Shown here in pieces: positions 24,861 through 35,200 of a stretch of 54,352 nt of DNA. The DNA is taken from contig CAINHO010000005.1 of the NCBI GenBank assembly GCA_903848935.1, forward strand, positions 1 through 54,352. The letters run 5' to 3'. The translations under genes and the position numbers were made by a program. Source of the stretch: an uncultured Pseudomonadota bacterium (GTDB lineage Bacteria > Pseudomonadota > Gammaproteobacteria > Methylococcales > Methylomonadaceae). The notes beneath the pieces are model-generated. The model was not told where the DNA came from and searched no databases. It saw only the letters and a program-made list of their open reading frames with translations. How positions within the stretch are numbered: position 1 is the first letter of the stretch; every line of letters begins with the position of its first letter.

Positions 24861-25276
24861 TGTCATCGTTAAACATTTTTGATATTGCCGGCAGCGGCAT
24901 GAATGCTCAACAACTGCGTTTAAATTTGGTGGCGAGTAATATGGCGAACGCCAACAGTGTCAGCAGCAGCCAAGGTGGAGTCTACAAATCACGTCAACCC
25001 GTTTTTGGTGCGGAATTGAAAAACGTGATTGACGGACAAAATGCCGCCAGTAAAGTTGAAGTTCTCGGTGTGGTCGAAAGTAGTGCGCCCGCCGTGATGG
25101 AGTACGCGCCAAATCATCCAATGGCAGACAAGGACGGCTACATTTTCAAGCCGAACGTCAACACGATTGAAGAAATGGCGAACATGATGTCCGCATCGCG
25201 TTCGTATCAAAATAATATCGAGGTGTTAAACACCGCGAAACAAATGATGTTACAAACATTGAAAATGGGACAATAA
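24860..25276 (+). CDS. flgC: Flagellar proximal rod protein FlgC
   Basis: 138 residues. The N-terminal flagellar bb-rod motif is visible (FDIAGSGMNAQQLRLNLVASNMANANSV), as is the C-terminal conserved helix (NTIEEMANMMSASRSYQNNIEVLN). Length and motifs fit FlgC. Start and stop are tightly packed between flgB (1-nt overlap) and flgD (14-nt gap). Confidence 0.95.
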   Translation: MSSLNIFDIAGSGMNAQQLRLNLVASNMANANSVSSSQGGVYKSRQPVFGAELKNVIDGQNAASKVEVLGVVESSAPAVMEYAPNHPMADKDGYIFKPNVNTIEEMANMMSASRSYQNNIEVLNTAKQMMLQTLKMGQ

Positions 25277-25290
25277 ACCGAGGGGGTTTT

Positions 25291-26001
25291 ATGACAGCAG
25301 TAAGCAGTGCAGCAACCACTAACCAATACTCAGCACTCACCGCGAGTACCGCAAACGATGCAACAACTTTGGCGGCATCACGAGCCAAGGCAAGTGCAAC
25401 GACATCGTTGGGACAGTCGGATTTTTTAAAGTTAATGACGACACAAATGACACATCAAGATCCAAATAATCCCATGACCAACGGCGACTTTTTGTCACAG
25501 ATGGCGCAATTTGGTACCGTGTCAGGGATTCAAGATTTACAAAAATCATTTGCAACGTTCTCAAGTGCGATTCAATCGGCTCAATCTATGCAAGCGACAA
25601 GTTTGGTGGGTCACGATGTTTCCGTCACAAGCAAGCAAGGCGTTTTAGCAGCAGGCGGTGATATTGTTGGTGCGGTAACTCTTCCTAGTAGTGCGACCGA
25701 TGTGACTGTTGCTATTACAGATTCAACGGGTGCATTGGTTAAAACCATTGATTTGGGTGGACAAAGTGCAGGAAGTGCGCCATTTACTTGGGACGGCACC
25801 AATTCGAATGGCACAATCTCAAGTCCTGGAACTTACAATATTAATGCTTCTGCTATGGTAAATGGCACAAGTGTCGCGCAAACCACTGACATCAACACAA
25901 AAGTCCAAAGTGTCACGATGGCAAATGGCGCAAATAATATGCAAGTAAACCTTGTGGGCGGAAATAGCGTCGATTTTTCACAAGTTAAACAAATTCTTTA
26001 A
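25291..26001 (+). CDS. flgD: Hook-assembly scaffold protein FlgD
   Basis: 236 residues. The conserved N-terminal segment LGQSDFLKLMTTQMTHQDP, then NPMTNGDFLSQMAQF, is present. It is followed by the Ig/FnIII-like domains with the signature APFTWDGTNSNGTISSPGTY. FlgD caps the growing hook. AGGGGG precedes the ATG. Confidence 0.95.
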   Translation: MTAVSSAATTNQYSALTASTANDATTLAASRAKASATTSLGQSDFLKLMTTQMTHQDPNNPMTNGDFLSQMAQFGTVSGIQDLQKSFATFSSAIQSAQSMQATSLVGHDVSVTSKQGVLAAGGDIVGAVTLPSSATDVTVAITDSTGALVKTIDLGGQSAGSAPFTWDGTNSNGTISSPGTYNINASAMVNGTSVAQTTDINTKVQSVTMANGANNMQVNLVGGNSVDFSQVKQIL

Positions 26002-26025
26002 TTTTACTTTCTGGAGTTACACATT

Positions 26026-27525
26026 ATGGGTTTTTCAACAGCATTAAGCGGCTTGAATGCCGCATCTTCAGCCTTAGCCGTTTTAGGTAACAACATCGCA
26101 AACTCCCAAACAATGGGATTTAAAGAGTCTCGTGCTGAATTCGCTGACGTTTACGCAAACAGCGTTGGCTCACCGGCTAAAACTGCAATTGGCGCGGGCG
26201 TTAATGTGGGTACCGTCGCGCAACAATTTACACAAGGTAACATTGAATCAACGTCAAACTCCTTAGATTTAGCGATTAGTGGGCAAGGCTTTTTTTCTAT
26301 GGCGACTCCAAACTTAGTCGATCCCAATAATTTAACTAAGCCATTGGAAGCAACTGCTTTTACGCGCAATGGAGCTTTTAATGTCAATAACGCGGGCGAT
26401 GTTGTGGATGCCAATGGCAATTATTTATTAGCATTTGCACCCGTTGGAACAACCGTTGCAGAAGGTTTTAACGTCGGTGTAAAAGCTCCGGTACAGGTTA
26501 AAACTGAACAAGGCGCACCTACGGCAACAAAAAATATCACGATGGCTGTTAACGTGAATGGTGGAGCGGCTCCCGTAATCATTCCATTGTCATTTACTTC
26601 AGCAAATGCGCCGTTTATTCCTGATCCTAAAACGTATAACAGCACCACATCGATTACAACGTATGATTCGCTAGGTAATCCACATATCGTTTCAACGTAT
26701 TTTGCTAAAATCCCTAACAATGCTAACGATCCTCTGACCCAAAACGCATGGAAGGTATATACGTTTATCGATGGTCGCGGGATTAACCCAGGGCAACAAG
26801 AAGATACTACAACACAACCGATTACACAGGCCTCCGGTGCAACGCTTTTAGCAGCAGGTGTTGTACCGGATGGTATTACGATGACATTTGATTCGTCAGG
26901 AAAGTTGTTAAGTGGCGCAAATGGCACCGCATCGCCCATTACAACCGACGGTTCAACGCCTCTTAATACAGGAATGCCTGGATCAACAAAGGTCGATTTT
27001 GGTTTTGATCAGGCAACATTCAATCAGCTTTTAGATACGACAGATGCAACAGGCGCGACGATTTCCTCGTCTAAACTTGTTGATGCACAAACCATCAGTA
27101 TTGATCTCGGTAGTTCAACACAATTTTCAACACCGTTCTCGGTCAATAATTTAAAACAAGACGGTTTGCCAGTTGGTAATTTAACAGGCGTTGATGTTGA
27201 TGCCACGGGCGTTATTTTTGCAAAATACAGCAACGGTGCCTCAAAACCACTCGGTCAAGTAGCAATGGCACGCTTCAGTGATAATCAATCGTTAGCAAAA
27301 GTGGGCGGAACAACGTGGACTGCGACTTCAGACTCTGGCGCACCGATTTATGGGGCAGCGGGTGATAATAACTTTGGTTCAATCAAGTCTTCGGCACTTG
27401 AAGATTCAAACGTCGATTTATCTGCCTCATTGGTGAAATTGATTGTCGCGCAACAAGCTTACCAAGCTAACTCACAAACAATTACCACGCAAAAAACGAT
27501 TATGGATACGATTTTGAGACTGTAG
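26026..27525 (+). CDS. flgE: Flagellar hook protein FlgE
   Basis: 499 residues with GGAG about 9 nt upstream. The N-terminus MGFSTALSGLNAASSALAVL and NNIANSQTMGFKESRAEF are the hook family signature. FlgE-type D1/D2 domains follow (SITTYDSLGNPHIVSTYF), with the C-terminal coiled-coil end EDSNVDLSASLVKLIVAQQAYQANSQTI. It polymerises into the universal joint. Confidence 0.95.
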   Translation: MGFSTALSGLNAASSALAVLGNNIANSQTMGFKESRAEFADVYANSVGSPAKTAIGAGVNVGTVAQQFTQGNIESTSNSLDLAISGQGFFSMATPNLVDPNNLTKPLEATAFTRNGAFNVNNAGDVVDANGNYLLAFAPVGTTVAEGFNVGVKAPVQVKTEQGAPTATKNITMAVNVNGGAAPVIIPLSFTSANAPFIPDPKTYNSTTSITTYDSLGNPHIVSTYFAKIPNNANDPLTQNAWKVYTFIDGRGINPGQQEDTTTQPITQASGATLLAAGVVPDGITMTFDSSGKLLSGANGTASPITTDGSTPLNTGMPGSTKVDFGFDQATFNQLLDTTDATGATISSSKLVDAQTISIDLGSSTQFSTPFSVNNLKQDGLPVGNLTGVDVDATGVIFAKYSNGASKPLGQVAMARFSDNQSLAKVGGTTWTATSDSGAPIYGAAGDNNFGSIKSSALEDSNVDLSASLVKLIVAQQAYQANSQTITTQKTIMDTILRL

Positions 27526-27536
27526 TTTTTTGTTTT

Positions 27537-27562
27537 GTGGGCGCGATTAAAATCGCGTCCAC
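27537..27562. repeat. Palindrome between flgE and flgF
   Basis: GTGGGCGCGATT and AATCGCGTCCAC are inverted repeats (11 of 12 matching, one G-U) around 2 nt. No T-run follows, so it is not a classic terminator; it may stabilise or attenuate the transcript. A related palindrome lies at 49797-49821. Confidence 0.7.
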
Positions 27563-27589
27563 GGTTTTACATTCAAAACGGAGAATTTT

Positions 27590-28330
27590 ATGGATCGTAG
27601 TCTTTTTATTGCGATGAGTGGCGCGACACAAACGTTGCTCGCTCAAACGGCAAATGCCAACAATTTAGCAAATGCACAAACTACTGGTTTTAAATCGGAT
27701 TTAGAACAATTTCGCAGTATGCCTGTTTTCGGCGATGGTTATCCGACGCGGGTTTATGCTCAGACCGAAAAACCAGGCACTGACTTTTCACAAGGTAATT
27801 TACAAACCACCGACAATCCGTTGGATCTCGCGATTAAAGGCGACGGTTTTTTTGCAGTTCGTGATAGTAAAGGCAAAGAAGCCTACACGCGAGCGGGTGA
27901 TTTTCAAATGACACCGGATGGCAATTTGCTCACATCGTCGGGCTTGCCAGTTTTAAATGTTAATGGTCAACCGATTAACATTCCGGCCGCCGAGAAATTG
28001 ACGATTAGCGACGATGGCTCGATTAACATTATTCCGTTTGGTGCAGGCGGGAATACGATGACCACCGTGGATCAAATTAAATTGGTTAAACCCGATGCCA
28101 AAAATGTTGAAAAACGTACCGACGGTTTGGTTTATATCAAAGACGGTTCGCCGCAAGTTGATAATGCAACAGTTCAAGTTTCGCAAGGTGTGATTGAAGG
28201 TAGTAACGTGAGTGCAATCGGCGCAATGGTTGATATGATTGAACTGGCGCGGAATTTTGAAATGCAAACCAACGTCATGAAAAACGTCAAAGAAAATTCT
28301 GCTGCCAGTGCGAAATTGCTACAAATGTAA
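27590..28330 (+). CDS. flgF: Flagellar proximal rod protein FlgF
   Basis: 246 residues. The N-terminus MDRSLFIAMSGATQTLLAQ and NANNLANAQTTGFKSDLEQF identifies FlgF. The central DLAIKGDGFFAV is the conserved block shared with FlgG, and the C-terminal VDMIELARNFEMQTNVMKN is the rod/hook end helix. CGGAG precedes the ATG. Confidence 0.95.
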   Translation: MDRSLFIAMSGATQTLLAQTANANNLANAQTTGFKSDLEQFRSMPVFGDGYPTRVYAQTEKPGTDFSQGNLQTTDNPLDLAIKGDGFFAVRDSKGKEAYTRAGDFQMTPDGNLLTSSGLPVLNVNGQPINIPAAEKLTISDDGSINIIPFGAGGNTMTTVDQIKLVKPDAKNVEKRTDGLVYIKDGSPQVDNATVQVSQGVIEGSNVSAIGAMVDMIELARNFEMQTNVMKNVKENSAASAKLLQM

Positions 28331-28393
28331 TTTTCGTGGCATAGATACTGCTGTTTATTAAACACAAAACAACGATTATTCAGGGAATTTACC

Positions 28394-29182
28394 ATGACAG
28401 AACGTGCATTATGGGTTGCCAAAACTGGGCTTGATGCCCAACAAACCCGCATGGCGGTTATCGCCAACAACTTGGCAAACGTCAACACGACAGGCTTTAA
28501 AAAAGACCGTCCAGTGTTTCAAGATTTGATGTATCAAAATATGCGTCAAGTGGGCGCACAAACTTCGCAAACGAGTCAATTACCCACTGGTTTACAACTC
28601 GGTACCGGTGTGAAAGTGATGGCAACCGAAAAACTACACATTCAAGGCAACGTGGAACAAACGGGCAATGCCTTGGACGTGGCGATTAACGGACGTGGTT
28701 TTTTACAAGTCACCATGCCCGACGGCACTACAAATTACACTCGTGATGGTTCATTGAAATTAGATAAAGACGGCAATCTTGTCACCACGAATGGTTTGCA
28801 AATCACAGGTTCAGCACCTATTCCAATTGACGCATTAAGTATCACTATTGGTTCGGATGGTACAGTTTCTGTGTTGCAACCTGGTAGCGCACAACCATCG
28901 CAATTAGCCACCTTACAAACTGCAAACTTTGTCAATGTCGCGGGTTTAGAGCCAATTGGCGAAAATTTATACCGTGAATCGGCGGCGAGTGGCGCACCTG
29001 TTGTCGGAACACCTGGTACGAACGAATTCGGGGCTTTAGTTCAAAACTCGCTCGAAACTTCAAACGTGAACGTCGTAGAAGAGTTGGTTGGCATGATTGA
29101 AACGCAACGCGCTTATGAAATGAACTCAAAAGCCATTTCAACCACCGATCAAATGCTGTCTTACATTACGCAAAATCTGTAA
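28394..29182 (+). CDS. flgG: Flagellar distal rod protein FlgG
   Basis: 262 residues, the near-invariant FlgG length. [20 protein letters not shown] and [21 protein letters not shown] are at the N-terminus, [14 protein letters not shown] in the middle, and [23 protein letters not shown] at the end. It forms the drive shaft that passes through the P and L rings. Confidence 0.96.
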   Translation: MTERALWVAKTGLDAQQTRMAVIANNLANVNTTGFKKDRPVFQDLMYQNMRQVGAQTSQTSQLPTGLQLGTGVKVMATEKLHIQGNVEQTGNALDVAINGRGFLQVTMPDGTTNYTRDGSLKLDKDGNLVTTNGLQITGSAPIPIDALSITIGSDGTVSVLQPGSAQPSQLATLQTANFVNVAGLEPIGENLYRESAASGAPVVGTPGTNEFGALVQNSLETSNVNVVEELVGMIETQRAYEMNSKAISTTDQMLSYITQNL

Positions 29183-29186
29183 ACGA

Positions 29187-29870
29187 GTGAATAAAATGAT
29201 GCCACGCAGCCTTCGATTTTTTGTGCTACTGCCGATTTTTTTGACGGCGTGTGGAACGCCGTTGCCTAAACGCGAGCCATCATTTTCGCCCGTCGCACCC
29301 GCAGATTTACGTCCACCATCGCAAAGTTCTGGCGGTATTTATCAAGCGGGTTATGACAATCGTTTATTTGAAGATCATACCGCGCGGCGCGTAGGTGACA
29401 TTTTAACTGTCACTCTAAATGAAAATACAGCATCGAAAAAAGACGCAAGTAATCAAGATTCTAAAGACGATTCTGTTTCTGTTGGATTGCCTGCGCTGTT
29501 TGGATTGGGCGCGATGTTGCTGGGCAGTGATATGAAAACGTCAATGACATCAAACAAAGCATTTAAAGGCAAAGGTAATACGGATCAAAGTAACAAATTA
29601 AACGGTTCAATTTCAGTAACCGTTGTTGAATTATTGCCAAACGGGAATTTAAAAATTCGCGGTGAAAAACGAATTACGTTAAATCAAGGTGATGAATTTG
29701 TTCGTTTATCAGGCATTGTGCGCCCTGTCGATATTACGCCAGCCAATGTCATTGATTCGCAAAAAATAGCAGATGCAACATTTATGTACACTGGCGAAGG
29801 TTCGTTGGCAGATTCTTCGACAAAAGGTTGGCTCTCGCGTGTTTTAAACAGTCCTTGGTTTCCATTTTAA
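29187..29870 (+). CDS. flgH: Flagellar L-ring lipoprotein FlgH
   Basis: 227 residues. A signal peptide with lipobox (IFLTAC; Cys about residue 23) predicts an outer-membrane lipoprotein. Family landmarks are LFEDHTARRVGDILTVTLNE and GNLKIRGEKRITLNQGDE. The frame opens with GTG at 29187; ATG at 29196 or 29199 could be used instead because no strong Shine-Dalgarno sequence decides it. It forms the bushing in the outer membrane. Confidence 0.95.
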   Translation: MNKMMPRSLRFFVLLPIFLTACGTPLPKREPSFSPVAPADLRPPSQSSGGIYQAGYDNRLFEDHTARRVGDILTVTLNENTASKKDASNQDSKDDSVSVGLPALFGLGAMLLGSDMKTSMTSNKAFKGKGNTDQSNKLNGSISVTVVELLPNGNLKIRGEKRITLNQGDEFVRLSGIVRPVDITPANVIDSQKIADATFMYTGEGSLADSSTKGWLSRVLNSPWFPF

Positions 29871-29886
29871 TTAACGAGCAAACAAC

Positions 29887-31002
29887 ATGATAATCGTCCC
29901 ACGCCTTTTACTTTTAATTTCGTTATTTGCGGGATTTGCGCCACTTGCACACGCAGAACGTATTAAAGATATTGCCTCAATTGAAGGTGTTCGAGTCAAT
30001 CAATTGGTGGGTTATGGTTTAGTCGTCGGCTTAGATAAATCAGGCGATAGCAGCACCAGTTCACCAACATCAAAACAAAGTTTAGCCAGTATGTTGAAGC
30101 GTTTTGGCGTGACGTTATCACCAGACGATTTAAAACAATTGAAATCTAAAAACATTGCGACCGTGGCCGTTCAGGCGGATTTACCTGCATTTTCAAAACC
30201 TGGTATGGCGATTGATGTCACAGTATCGTCAATTGGTGATGCCAAAAGTTTGCGAGGAGGTTCACTTTTAATGACCCCATTGAAAGGCGCGGACGGCGAA
30301 GTTTACGCAATTGCTCAAGGGAATTTAGTTGTTGGTGGCATGAGTGCATCAGGAAAAGATGGCTCAAGTGTGACGGTGAATAACCCAGGTGCTGGACGTA
30401 TTTCAAATGGCGCGTTGGTTGAACGAATTGTGCCTACCTCATTTTCGGATAGTGACACGTTGATTTTTAATTTACACCGTGCCGATTTCACCACCGCGAA
30501 TCGGATGGCAGAATCTATTAACAAATTACTCGGCGCAAATACAGCTCGACCGATTGATGCAACGTCGGTGCGTGTCAATGCACCGAACGATTTGGCGCAA
30601 AAGGTCATGTTTGCGTCGGTGGTTGAAAATGTCACGGTAGATATGGACGAAGAACCTGCGCGAGTCATTGTAAATTCACGCACTGGAACGGTGGTGATTA
30701 GCAATAAAGTCCGTGTTTCACCCGCCGCCGTTTCGCACGGAAGTTTGGTGGTGACGATTGATGAAAATATCAATGTCAGCCAACCGAATCCGCTGGCGCA
30801 AGGTCAAACGACGACTACGCCACAATCAAATGTGAAAGTGAAAGAAGAAAAAAATCGGATGTTTGCCTTCAAACCTGGCGTTTCATTGGATGCGATTGTG
30901 AATGCGGTGAATGAAGTCGGTGCCGCGCCGAGTGATTTGGTCGCCATTTTGGAAGCCTTAAAATCTGCGGGTGCGTTGCACGCTGAATTGATTATTATCT
31001 AA
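29887..31002 (+). CDS. flgI: Flagellar P-ring protein FlgI
   Basis: 371 residues with a signal peptide ([16 protein letters not shown]). The mature start [21 protein letters not shown] is the most conserved FlgI sequence. The C-terminus ends in [21 protein letters not shown]. It forms the periplasmic ring in the peptidoglycan layer with help from FlgA, encoded upstream. Confidence 0.96.
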   Translation: MIIVPRLLLLISLFAGFAPLAHAERIKDIASIEGVRVNQLVGYGLVVGLDKSGDSSTSSPTSKQSLASMLKRFGVTLSPDDLKQLKSKNIATVAVQADLPAFSKPGMAIDVTVSSIGDAKSLRGGSLLMTPLKGADGEVYAIAQGNLVVGGMSASGKDGSSVTVNNPGAGRISNGALVERIVPTSFSDSDTLIFNLHRADFTTANRMAESINKLLGANTARPIDATSVRVNAPNDLAQKVMFASVVENVTVDMDEEPARVIVNSRTGTVVISNKVRVSPAAVSHGSLVVTIDENINVSQPNPLAQGQTTTTPQSNVKVKEEKNRMFAFKPGVSLDAIVNAVNEVGAAPSDLVAILEALKSAGALHAELIII

Positions 31003-31013
31003 ACGAGAGAACC

Positions 31014-31961
31014 ATGTTAAGTACCCCAGCCTCTTCACAAGCCTCGGTATATAACGATTTTAGTGAATTTTCAAAATTGAAAAATCAATCTAAAACCGAT
31101 TCGCCCGCCGCCTTGCAAAAAGTGGCTAAACAGTTTGAAGCATTATTTTTAAATAATATTTTGAAAGGAATGCGTTCGGCGAAATTGGCAGATGGTGCGT
31201 TTGATAGTGATCAAAGTAAAACCTATAACGAAATGTACGATCAACAGCTTTCAGTACATTTATCGGGCAAACCTGGCGTGGGTTTGGCAGATTTAATTGT
31301 GAAACAACTCAGTCCCAAAGGTGAAAATCCACAGCCCGAAAGTTTGGAAGAGTATTTGAATAATCCTGTTTCACTCGTGAAAACACCTGACGGTAATATC
31401 CTCAATGGCTACGATGACAACGGCGATAACGACGAAAAGCCATTTAAGAACGGGCGTTCGGTGCCGATACAATCAGCGGTGGATTTTGTGCGACAGTTAC
31501 AACCGTTTGCGGAGCAAGCCGCAAAAGGTTTAGGCATCGACCCCAATGCGTTATTGGCGCAAGCTGCGTTGGAAAGTGGCTGGGGTAATGCGGTGATTAA
31601 AAATAGTGATGGCTCGAGCAGTCACAATTTATTTAACATCAAAGCGGATCGGTCGTGGCGCGGTAAAGAGGCACAAGTTTCGACACTTGAATTTGATCAA
31701 GGTGTTCCACGCCGAATGAATTCGGGTTTTAGAGCATATTCGTCTTTCCAAGAAAGTTTTCATGACTATGTGAATTTTATTAAAAATAATCCGCGTTATG
31801 ATTCGGCATTAACCAAAGTCGGTAACACTGAACAATATATGCGTGAACTACAACGGGCTGGCTATGCGACGGATCCGAGCTATGCCGCCAAGGTCATGCA
31901 CATTTATAAAAGCAACACGTTAAATTTATTCGCGAATAATTCGGCAGTCGCGATGAAATAA
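31014..31961 (+). CDS. flgJ: Rod-cap protein and peptidoglycan hydrolase FlgJ
   Basis: 315 residues with both domains of the gammaproteobacterial form. The N-terminal rod-binding domain reads VAKQFEALFLNNILKGMRSAK. The C-terminal glucosaminidase domain carries the catalytic Glu in LLAQAALESGWGNAV (near 185-190), then NLFNIKADRSW and MRELQRAGYATDPSYA. It opens the murein layer for the growing rod. Confidence 0.95.
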   Translation: MLSTPASSQASVYNDFSEFSKLKNQSKTDSPAALQKVAKQFEALFLNNILKGMRSAKLADGAFDSDQSKTYNEMYDQQLSVHLSGKPGVGLADLIVKQLSPKGENPQPESLEEYLNNPVSLVKTPDGNILNGYDDNGDNDEKPFKNGRSVPIQSAVDFVRQLQPFAEQAAKGLGIDPNALLAQAALESGWGNAVIKNSDGSSSHNLFNIKADRSWRGKEAQVSTLEFDQGVPRRMNSGFRAYSSFQESFHDYVNFIKNNPRYDSALTKVGNTEQYMRELQRAGYATDPSYAAKVMHIYKSNTLNLFANNSAVAMK

Positions 31962-32006
31962 ATCTCGCCGACTGATTTTTTAACACTTTAGAAACAGGTT
32001 ATTCCC

Positions 32007-33635
32007 ATGCCCAGTGGAATTTTAGGAACTGCGTTAACCGGATTGATGGCGTTTCAACGCTCCATGCAAACGACCAGTAATAACGTCGCCAACGTTAATA
32101 CGGTAGGTTACAGTCGTCAAAATACAAATTTAGCGACCTCCGCCACCACGTTTAGTGCAGGCAATTATGTCGGCAATGGTGTCGATGTCACCAACGTAAC
32201 GCGCAGCTACGATCAATTTATCAGCAATAACATTCGCACATCTTCATCAGCGTTAGGGAACGCGGATCGCTTTCAAACGATGACCGCACAAGTCGATAAC
32301 TTGATGGCAAATCCTGATACGGGAATGGCAAATACGATGAAATCATTTTTTACAGCGGTGAATGGTGTGGCGAGTGATCCTACGTCAATTCCTGCTCGAC
32401 AAGTGATGTTAGTCAATGCCAATACGTTATCCACGCAATTTAATAGCGTTTCGTCACAATTAGAAAATATGCGGATGCAAAACAATGCGTATATGCAAAC
32501 AAACATTGATAGCATCAACAGCTATACTCAAAACATTGCTGATTTAAATAGTCAAATTGCCTCTGCAACCAAGGGCGGTGGCTCACAATTTCCAAATGAA
32601 TTACTCGATCAACGTGATCAATTATTAGCAAAATTATCTGAAAATATCGATATTTCTACGCTCGCGCGTCCAGATGGATCGGTGGATGTTTTTATTGGAC
32701 AGGGACAAGCGTTAATTTCTGGTGATTCGCGTTCAAAATTAACATTAGCTAATTCGACGACTGATAATAATCAAAAAGAAGTATTGATGAATGGTTACGA
32801 CATCAGCAGCCAATTTTCGGGTGGTTCGTTGGCGGGCGCGGTGAAATTTCGTGATCAAGTCTTAGATCCTGCCCAACAACAATTGGGTTTAGTGGCTGCT
32901 GGAGTCGGTATTTCATTCAACAATGTTCATGCTCAAGGGCAAGATTTGAATGGCGCGACCGGACAAGATATGTTTTCATTTTCACAAACTGAAATCCCTA
33001 TTTATGCAAGCAACGGAAATCAAGGTGGCAGTGTGAGTGCCACTTTTGATCGAACATCTTTAGCGCAATTGCACGCAAGCGACTACCGTTTGGATTATAA
33101 CGCCGGGGCTTATTCGTTGACGCGATTGAGTGACAACACCAAAGTTATGTTGCCATCTGGCGGATTACCGGCAACTGTTGATGGCATGACAATTACAGAA
33201 AATTCAACACCCACGGGTGCTGCCAGTTTTATTATTCGACCAACGTATCAAGCGGCAAAAAATATCAGCACAATTATTACCGATCCAAAAGCGATTGCAG
33301 CATCAACATCAGCAGCAGATGGTGACAATACTAACGCATTAGCATTGGCAAATTTAGAAACTCAAAGTACGCTCATCGATGGCAAAACTTTTAGCCAGTC
33401 TTACCAACAAATGGTAGCGCAAGTCGGTTCATCAGCCAGTGCCGCTAACGTGAGTTTGTCTGCACAAAAAGCATTAAATAACCAAGCCGTTGAAGCACGC
33501 GCAAATTTTGCGGGGGTCAATCTCGATGAAGAAGCGGCAAATCTAGTTAAATTTCAAAATGCTTATCAAGCCTCGTCCCAAGTTATCGCTGTTTCGCGGA
33601 CATTATTTGACAGCTTGCTCGGCGCGATTAAATAG
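32007..33635 (+). CDS. flgK: Hook-filament junction protein FlgK (HAP1)
   Basis: 542 residues. The N-terminus is LGTALTGLMAFQRSMQTTSN followed by NVANVNTVGYSRQ. The C-terminal helix VNLDEEAANLVKFQNAYQAS then SQVIAVSRTLFDSLL is typical. A client of the FlgN chaperone. It joins hook and filament together with FlgL, whose gene follows after 9 nt. Confidence 0.96.
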   Translation: MPSGILGTALTGLMAFQRSMQTTSNNVANVNTVGYSRQNTNLATSATTFSAGNYVGNGVDVTNVTRSYDQFISNNIRTSSSALGNADRFQTMTAQVDNLMANPDTGMANTMKSFFTAVNGVASDPTSIPARQVMLVNANTLSTQFNSVSSQLENMRMQNNAYMQTNIDSINSYTQNIADLNSQIASATKGGGSQFPNELLDQRDQLLAKLSENIDISTLARPDGSVDVFIGQGQALISGDSRSKLTLANSTTDNNQKEVLMNGYDISSQFSGGSLAGAVKFRDQVLDPAQQQLGLVAAGVGISFNNVHAQGQDLNGATGQDMFSFSQTEIPIYASNGNQGGSVSATFDRTSLAQLHASDYRLDYNAGAYSLTRLSDNTKVMLPSGGLPATVDGMTITENSTPTGAASFIIRPTYQAAKNISTIITDPKAIAASTSAADGDNTNALALANLETQSTLIDGKTFSQSYQQMVAQVGSSASAANVSLSAQKALNNQAVEARANFAGVNLDEEAANLVKFQNAYQASSQVIAVSRTLFDSLLGAIK

Positions 33636-33644
33636 GAAATTATC

Positions 33645-35039
33645 ATGCGTATTTCAACGGCTTTCCCGCAACAATTCAACACCAATTCAATGCTTGATCA
33701 GCAATCACAATTGAGTGCCACCCAATTAAAAATTTCTTCGGGTCAGAAGTATTTAACGCCTTCTGAAAATCCATCCGCAGCGGCGTATTCACTGAGTTTT
33801 AAGCAATCAATTGGTGAAGCAACGCAATATCAAACCAATATCGATGCGGCAAGTCAGCGTTTATCGCTAGAAGAAACGACCTTAGCCAGTGTGACGGATA
33901 CGATTCAGCGGTTGCAAGAATTGGGCTTACAAGGTGTGAGTGATTCAGGAAATTCAATCGTGGGCAGAAATGCGATTGCCGATGAATACGATCAATTAAA
34001 TCAACAGCTTTTAGGCTTGGCAAATACCAAAAATTCAAATGGTGAATATCTTTTTTCTGGCACAAAAACAACGGTGATGCCTTTCGGAGCGCAAAATACG
34101 AATGGAGCTGTTGCGTCACAAATATCGGTTGCCAACAATTCAACGGCTGAAACAGTGCCGGCAAACAATTGGACAAAGTTTGTCTCGAAAGAAGCGACAA
34201 CAGATGCACTTAATTACATTGTGAACGTTAATCCCAATGGTACATTAGCGGATGCGTTGACGTGGGCGACCGACCAAGCGACAACTTATAGTGCAATGGG
34301 AGCAACGGCGGCAGCGGCACATACAAATATCCCCGCATCGTGGCAAGCTGCTTGGGATAATACCTCCCCAGCTTTTATGGCGGCGTTTGAAACGGCATTT
34401 ACCGCCGCAGGTAAACAAGGAACAACGCCTGCAGCCGTGGCACATCTCGCGATTGCACCTTTAGCGAGCGCGTCGGTAGATTCAAGTGCAGCTTATAATG
34501 CTTACACAGCATCATTAGCAAACTACGTTGATTCACCGGTTGCAACCACTGGAACAGCAACAGATACGACAACAACTGCGACAGTCGCAACACCGCCTGC
34601 GCCTGGATTTGTTTATTCTGGTTCTAATACTCAACGTTCCATTCAAATCGGTAGTTCACGCACTATCACCGATGGTAATACAGGAATCGCGGTTTTTGGT
34701 GATGCTGCAACGGGGCAAACGATTTTTGATGCCGTTAAAAACTTTACCGCTGAATTGAGAGCGGATAAACCTACGCTGGAAACATTACAAAAATTAGATA
34801 CGGCTCTGACACAAGTTTCGACAGCACGCTCTGAAGTTGGCGCACGTCAAAACGCACTCGATCGTCAAAAAGCCACCAATCAAGATTTCATTATTAACAA
34901 TCAAACTGCATTGTCTCAAGTACAAGATTTGGATTACGCATCGGCAATTACCCAATTGAACGCACAACAAACATCATTACAAGCGGCACAGCAATCGTAT
35001 GCAAAAGTTCAAAGTATGAGTTTGTTTAAATACTTATAA
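33645..35039 (+). CDS. flgL: Hook-filament junction protein FlgL (HAP3) with a large central insertion
   Basis: 464 residues, clearly longer than typical FlgL (E. coli about 317). The flagellin-like N-terminus (MRISTAFPQQFNTNSMLDQQ; LKISSGQKYLTPSENPSAAA) and C-terminus (ALDRQKATNQDFIINNQTAL then LSQVQDLDYASAITQLNAQQ) are intact. Between about residues 170 and 322 there is an Ala/Thr-rich segment (34152-34610) with no counterpart in ordinary FlgL, which probably forms an extra surface domain. It is in frame and continuous, so not a frameshift artefact. Last gene of the flgB-L run. Confidence 0.93.
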   Translation: MRISTAFPQQFNTNSMLDQQSQLSATQLKISSGQKYLTPSENPSAAAYSLSFKQSIGEATQYQTNIDAASQRLSLEETTLASVTDTIQRLQELGLQGVSDSGNSIVGRNAIADEYDQLNQQLLGLANTKNSNGEYLFSGTKTTVMPFGAQNTNGAVASQISVANNSTAETVPANNWTKFVSKEATTDALNYIVNVNPNGTLADALTWATDQATTYSAMGATAAAAHTNIPASWQAAWDNTSPAFMAAFETAFTAAGKQGTTPAAVAHLAIAPLASASVDSSAAYNAYTASLANYVDSPVATTGTATDTTTTATVATPPAPGFVYSGSNTQRSIQIGSSRTITDGNTGIAVFGDAATGQTIFDAVKNFTAELRADKPTLETLQKLDTALTQVSTARSEVGARQNALDRQKATNQDFIINNQTALSQVQDLDYASAITQLNAQQTSLQAAQQSYAKVQSMSLFKYL

Positions 35040-35200
35040 GCATAAGAATCCTGTCAAAAAACTGGCATAAAACTTTGATAAAATGACACTTGCGTCAATT
35101 TTCAATTGTACTAGGCAAAAAAAACAGCGTTATGCTTAACAAGGTAGTGCTAGATGCGGTAATATCGCCCAGTATTTTGCTTAGATATTAGGAGAAAATA

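Noticed and set aside
35062..35080. Possible sigma-54 promoter upstream of cheY (TGGCATAAAACTTTG)
   Set aside because: The -12 element is one base out of register and lacks GC at the required position.
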